64,000 nucleotides of DNA from positions 611,693,065-611,757,064 of the forward strand of contig NC_081405.1 in NCBI RefSeq assembly GCF_030272615.1, read 5' to 3'. The translations under genes were made by a program, and so were the position numbers. This document shows, in pieces, positions 59,312 to 64,000 of the stretch. Every line of letters begins with the position of its first letter. The first letter of the stretch is position 1. This DNA comes from Cryptomeria japonica (lineage: Eukaryota > Streptophyta > Pinopsida > Cupressales > Cupressaceae). The notes beneath the pieces were generated by a model. It ran no database searches and was not told the origin of the DNA. It saw only the letters and a program-made list of their open reading frames with translations.

Positions 59312-60359
59312 TGTTTTCATGCTAGAAATCATTAAATTTAATAAGCTAATCAGGAAATAAGGACGATCATAGATCCTTAACTAATCAAGCTGATTTAAAA
59401 CATAAGTCAATAGAATAATATGCTAGAATCGAAAGATTTAAACAAATTCAAACTCCCTATTCCAGATTTGCGCTTTCATTGTTCTTCTCCAAATTGCGTG
59501 TATGGCTCTCAGGTATTGCACTGGGATTTTCCTGCATAAGATGAATTTTTTTTTGAAGAGTGTGATCTAGATTGATTTGAGAAATTGATGTTGTTTATAT
59601 AGATTTTCAAGAGAGATGGGGAGGGATTTGAACTCAAGTCCTGATTGGGAGTGAACTGATTTAGATTGATTAGTTAACAAAGTTGATTGATTTGTTAACT
59701 CAGATTGATTGAATAATCAACTAAATAGATTGGATAGTGGACTGAATAGATTATCCAGTTGACTGAGTTGATTGAAGAGATGACTAAATTGATTGATTAG
59801 TCAAAAAAGGTGATTTGAAGTGAAAAGGGGAGATTGGAGAGTTAACTGATTTGATCAATCAGTTATGATTTTCAACATGTGCTGTAGGAGATTGAAATGA
59901 AATTCAATTTCATTCTTATTTGGATTTGAATTTGGGTTTTCGAATGTTGAAATGCACATGAGATTAACAAACTGAAATTCATTGAAATTCAAATTTGGTG
60001 AAATGTTAATTTGATGAAATTAAGTTGAAATTCAAATTTGGGGATTTGGAAGAAAGAATTAATTAATTAAATAATTTAAATGCAATTATTTAATCTTTAT
60101 AAATGAGGTTAATTAAACAATAAATATTATTTAATAAGGAATTAATCGTGATTAATTAAATAAATATTTAATTAATATTTGAGATAGGGTTAACCGATTA
60201 ATTAATTAAAGAATAGAAATTCGATAATTAGACATGTTAAGAATGATGATTGAGGTAGTTTAGAAGAATAATTAACTTAATTAAATAATTAAAGAATTAC
60301 TTAATTAATTAGGATGAATAATTAGTGTATGATTAATGAGACATTTTTAGGTGTCTACA
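59312..60359 (-). repeat. 5' LTR of element E3
   Basis: The LTR is 1048 bp, closely similar to 51870-52922. The TATA motif on the - strand is at 59593-59602. It is followed by the actat duplication and element D integrase. Confidence 0.9.
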
Positions 60360-60364
60360 ACTAT

Positions 60365-60979
60365 CTCTTAACTCCATGCTCTTCACAATATGCATTAAAC
60401 TCACTGTAACTGAATTCTCCACCTCTGTCAGATCTCAAACACTTCAACTTCAATCCAGTCTCAGTTTCAACTCTAGCTTTACAATTTTTGAACTTCTCCA
60501 ACGCTTCAGACTTTTCCCTTAAGAACATAACCCACATCATTCTTGAATAATCATCAATCAACAACATGAAATACCTATCACCCTACAATCTTCTTACTCT
60601 AGAAGGACCACACAAATCAATATGCACAAGATCCAACAATCCATTAGAATTATGTTGTTTTCTCTTATAAGTAACTCTTGTCTACTTCCCTGATTGACAT
60701 TCCTTACATGTCGGATTAGAAGGCTTTATTAACTTCAATAGATCTCTTATTGCTTGAGTAGAACTTATCTTAACCATGCAGTCAAAATTTACATGACACA
60801 TTCTTCTATGTCATAACCAACTTTCATCAATCTAAGAAATCAAACAACTTTTACCACCAACATTCAAGTGAAAGATATTACCTTTAGTCTTTGTACTTGA
60901 TGCAATCTGAGTTTTAGAGCTACTTAAGATCTCACATTTTCCATTCTTGAATTGCAATTTATATCCCTGATCAACCATC
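60365..60979 (-). pseudogene. pol: Element D integrase, N-terminal and core part
   Basis: On the - strand: QMVDQGYKLQF (pre-integrase) and a zinc finger with a CKECQSGK-type end (about 60700). Then VHIDLCGPSRV (first Asp), LLIDDYSRMMWVMFLREKSE, and LRSDRGGEFSYSEFNAYCEE (second Asp). It continues beyond E3 at 51864. Stops are frequent upstream of 60567. Confidence 0.86.
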
Positions 60980-60984
60980 TGACC

Positions 60985-62309
60985 TGTTGGATATTGTTAT
61001 TGCTAGGATTTGTTGTTGTCATCAAGATGTTGGCATATTCCTGTGTCTTGGTATTGCAAAAAGCTATTTGGTGATCTAACATTTGCAGTGAGTTGATCTG
61101 GTTGGTTTATCTATTTGGGATGCTGAATCAATTAAAGATACTTCATTCTTTATTGGTTTTAGTGATCCAGAAGTTTACTTGATCATATCATTTGATTTGG
61201 TTTGAGGTTTTGCCCTTTTTGTTCAATGTTGTAGTATTCTGGTGATTGATCCATTGTGCTTCGGTATGACTATATCTTTGGTTGTGGATTTGGGAGATTT
61301 TTTTGGATGTTCATGTGTATCTTCATTTCAAATGGTTTGTGATTTGATGCTCCACAAGTTATCTTTCTAGTCCAAATTTCTGCTGTTAAGTGTTCTTGAG
61401 TATTAGTGTGTTGATCGATGGAGATTTGATTAAATGATGTTGGTGCAGCTATTGCGGATGGTTCTAATGATCTTTTTGGTGTTTCCTGATCATTTCCTAT
61501 TTGTTTTGAAGATCTTATGTGTTTGGTGATATTCTTTATGTGATGCGATATTTTTGGTGGTGTAGCATGTTGCAGTTGATCTTGGCGAGATGTTTGGTGG
61601 TGGTGCATGTTTGAGGATTTGGTTTAGGTCCATGCTATGTCATCTATGGCATTGTATTGGTCTATTGGTTGATTTATATATCGTGTGATGTAATTTTATA
61701 ATTGAGGGTTGAGGGTTTGGCCGACCTTGTAGTCAAGGTTGATGAATTGTATAAGTAGGTGTTAGATTCATATAATTAATGCGTGGTGGTTGTGTTTGTA
61801 TTATCAGAGAGTGATGTCTGCATGTATAAGAGAATTTATCTTTAGGTATGATGTATTGAGCAGAGATTATTGTGGGAAGACAAATGAGCTTAACCAAAAT
61901 TGTCATCAGGCATTTGCACATGCTATCTTTGCAGTTCATGTAATCTGGATTGTAGTTTAAATATTATTGTAATGTAGTGAACCTTCCCCGAGGGTTGGAG
62001 CCTTCTAGGTCATTATATTTTGAGAAATGATCTCTAGGAAGTGTGCTTGAATGCATGTGCATTCCCCATTATAATATTTACACACACTATTGCAGAGTAT
62101 CATCTTATTATGGGTAGGTTCCCATCGTGGTTTTTTCTTAATCGGGTTTTCCACTTCAAAAATCTTGGTGTTATGTCTTTTGTTGTTGTTATTGTCTTTA
62201 TCTTTATTCTTGCTATGGTTGATCTGGTATGAGATTGTGCTTAAATTATTAATCCAATGAAAATTGATTCACCCCCCCTCCGAGTTTTCCTTCATTATTG
62301 TTGCCAACA
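60985..62309 (+). repeat. Solo LTR of element D's family, opposite orientation
   Basis: It starts TGTTGGATAT and ends GTTGCCAACA. The duplication is tgacc/tgaac (60980-60984 and 62310-62314, one mismatch), and D's LKHNLLSV...QMVDQG frame rejoins across it. Its end (attgattcaccccccctcc at 62263-62281, then ttgttgccaaca) is the reverse complement of the start of D's 5' LTR at 63656. TATA-like tgtataag is near 61748. Two weak frames (61270-61608 and 61733-61939, - strand) are not genes. Confidence 0.87.
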
Positions 62310-62314
62310 TGAAC

Positions 62315-62700
62315 AACACTCAAAAGATTATGCTTTAAACCTTAAACATACAACACATCATCAATATTGTACTTACCATCAAGAGGAATAAAACCTCTAC
62401 CACGGATTCCACAAGCTTTGTTATCACCAAATCTTACTATACCACCATCATACTTTTCCAAATTTACAAATTTACTATTATCACCTATCATATGATGAGA
62501 GCAACCACTGCTAATTACCCATTCATATTTCTCCTCAACTTTAGTAGCTAAAGCTTTCTCCTCATTAATGCAACTTGTAGAATCTGTAGTTATATAATCA
62601 TCTTCCTTGATAGCAATGAACACAAATTCATCTCCTGAATTTCCCTTATTCGACTCATCATCTGTCACACCTTCATCAACAACATAATAACACATCTTTT
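62315..62700 (-). pseudogene. pol: Element D protease region
   Basis: The frame 62695-62342 contains an acidic linker, then WVISSGCSHHMIGD, FVNLEKYDGGIVRFGDNKACGI in part, and IRGRGFIPLDGKYNIDDVLYV. In copia the first motif is normally W-I-(I/L)-D-S-G-(C/A)-(S/T)-x-H; here the catalytic Asp is Ser. The frame leads into LKHNLLSV at the solo LTR. Confidence 0.85.
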
Positions 62701-63614
62701 GATAAATAGGCTTATCTGACTTAAATGAATTCTTAGGATTTATACCTCTTTCTGGACACCTTGATGCAAATGTCCTATCTTATTACATGAAAAACATTTA
62801 AGAGGTAACTTTCCTTCATACTTACCGACACCTTTAGGCAATCTTCTAGCAATAAGTGCTTCAAGCTCCTCAAGCTCTCTTTCTTCATCTTCCATCTCTT
62901 CCATCTCTTTTTAATATCTAGATACTCTTGCAGAGCTTTCCCCCGGATCATATCTCTACTTTCTAGAAACAATAGCTTTGAATGCAAATTCATTCTTAGG
63001 AAGAGAGTATCCAAACTCACTCAACTCAAAAGTAGTAAGTTTACCAATCAACATGTCTCTTGTCACATTTGTCACAGTCCGGATTTCATCAATAGAAATA
63101 ACTTTATGTTTGTAAGAAGGAGGCAAGGATCTCAACACTTTAGCAACAATCTCAGATTCTTCTAAGACTCCACCGACACATCTGATTCCACACACAAGCT
63201 AATTCACTTTTTTCATAAAAGAGGTAATGTTCTCATCTTCAAGTTTATCTTCAAGTTCTCATATTTTCCCTTCAATCTCTGCAACTTAGCAATCTTCACA
63301 TGACTATCACCTTCATGCAAGGTCTCCAATTTCATCCAGATCTCATGAGCAGTCTCTAAGTCCATCACAATTGTCATTTCAGAATCTGACAAGGCACTCA
63401 ACAATGCTTCCTTAGCTCTAATATTAAATTCTGCTTCCTTTATCTCATCTAGAGTAGTAGGACCATTATATAAATTCTTAGTAATCATCCAGTACTCTTC
63501 TCTAATGCATCTCAAATGACATTGCATCCAGCTTTTCCAGAGAGTGTAGTTTGTTCCATCAAATATCAAACTATCCTTCTTGAAAGTAAAGATTGTCATC
63601 CCAGATCTCCTCAA
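62701..63614 (-). pseudogene. gag: Element D gag
   Basis: The - strand starts near MTIFTFKKDSLIFDGTNYTL (about 63599), then MQCHLRCIREEYWMI, AKEALLSALSDSEMTIVM, AHEIWMKLETLHEGD and KLQRLKGKYENLK. After a frameshift near 63220 it continues with SEIVAKVLRSLPPSYKHKVISI and FELSEFG. A single knuckle (CFSCNKIGH, about 62790) follows, with a second frameshift in it. This is the UBN2-type copia gag without the coiled-coil extension of element O, so D is a different lineage from O. Confidence 0.86.
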
Positions 63615-63640
63615 GCGGTCAATCTTCTTCCGGAGGATCT

Positions 63641-63653
63641 ATCTCTGATACCA
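63641..63653 (-). promoter_or_regulatory. Primer-binding site of element D (tRNA-Met type)
   Basis: The reverse complement tggtatcagagat matches the copia initiator-tRNA-Met site. It lies two bases from the LTR. Confidence 0.88.
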
Positions 63654-63655
63654 AT

Positions 63656-64000
63656 TGTTGGCAACAATGCAGCAAACTAAGAGGGGGAGGGGGTGAATCA
63701 ATTTGCACAAGAACTTTCTGCAACTTAAACCTCAAATTGGATTTGATAATTAACAATTAAAGAATTCAAAACAACACCACATCAATAAAACACCTAACAC
63801 CAAGATTTTTGATGTGGAAAACCCGGTTAAGAGTAAAAACATGGTGGGAACCTACCCATAATAAGATAATACCCTTTTAGGAGTAAATGTAAATATTACA
63901 ATGGGGAATGCACATGCATTCAGGCACATTGTTCAAACAAGAAACCCAGAGAGGCTACAACCTTTATGTAAGGCTCATTGACTTACAAAATCATTCAAAC
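63656..64000 (-). repeat. 5' LTR of element D (3' end only)
   Basis: It starts TGTTGGCAAC in + orientation and runs off the window. The gagggggagggggtgaatca motif is at 63681-63700 and the gtggaaaaccc motif at about 63816-63826. It matches the 3' LTR from about 33490 on. Confidence 0.88.

Larger units (their letters stand above)
51870..60359 (-). mobile_element. Element E3: pol-less Tat-like gypsy element
   Basis: It is 8.5 kb with a perfect actat duplication (51865-51869 and 60360-60364). LTRs are 1053 and 1048 bp, starting TGTAGACACC in element sense as in the Tat complex. It shares the Tat primer-binding site, the polypurine tract style (aaagaggagcaaa) and a conserved 3' block. The 6.4-kb internal region has a small basic ORF, a Pro/Gln/Ser-rich ORF and much repetitive noncoding DNA, but no protease, RT, RNase H or integrase motif. 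It would depend on Tat-type helpers. Confidence 0.85.
33485..64000 (-). mobile_element. Element D: Ty1/copia element, host of four nested insertions
   Basis: Its segments on the - strand, in order: 5' LTR (from the window end to 63656), primer-binding site, gag, protease, [solo LTR], integrase, [E3], integrase C-terminal part, [E], RT, [solo LTR], RNase H, polypurine tract (34706-34720), 3' LTR (34705 to about 33485, truncated). Each junction reads through in the protein when the insert is skipped. The four inserts add about 24 kb. The order of integrase before RT defines copia. Confidence 0.88.

Noticed and set aside
61270-61939. - strand ORFs in the solo LTR of D's family
   Set aside because: They are inside an LTR, antisense to it, and have His/Gln- and Thr-rich low-information translations.

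Overview
This window is plant nuclear repeat DNA. I see no host gene, rRNA, tRNA or CRISPR array. Almost all of it is LTR retrotransposons nested inside one another. Most insertions are confirmed by TG...CA LTR ends and 5-bp target-site duplications (TSDs). The source is a seed plant with a large, repeat-rich genome. A gymnosperm is my best guess from the element types (long copia LTRs, Tat-like and Athila-like gypsy elements), but that is inference.

Left third (1-32493, gypsy part on the + strand). The host is a tandem Tat-like Ty3/gypsy complex in which two internal regions share LTRs: internal A (3287-7467), LTR2 (7468-8870), internal B (8871-13563), LTR3 (13564-14384 plus 31904-32493). 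A gag/protease-only gypsy relative (element 1, to 3286) sits inside internal A with TSD gtatc. LTR3 is split by a 17.5-kb copia element 'O' (14385-31903, - strand). O is itself split in its RT gene by a second copia element 'I' (17512-24946, - strand, TSD ccata), and its 5' LTR carries a solo LTR (30089-31163, TSD attta).

Right half (33485-64000). The host is copia element 'D' (- strand; its 5' LTR runs off the window). Four insertions cut it: a 3.4-kb solo LTR (35659-39089), an Athila-like gypsy element 'E' (40290-51429, TSD ctgat), a pol-less Tat-like gypsy element 'E3' (51870-60359, TSD actat) and a solo LTR of D's own family (60985-62309). D's gag, protease, integrase, RT and RNase H can be read across these breaks.

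All coding regions are decayed; many stops look like CAG to TAG or CGA to TGA changes. The least familiar content is the accessory coding capacity. Element I has no pol, but has a coiled-coil/zinc-knuckle ORF and a further ORF of about 1040 codons. Element E has an ORF of about 790 codons in the env position, preceded by an internal C16/G16 tract. E3 has a Pro/Gln/Ser-rich ORF. The autonomous-type elements (O, D, E, Tat) could in principle supply the enzymes the pol-less ones lack.
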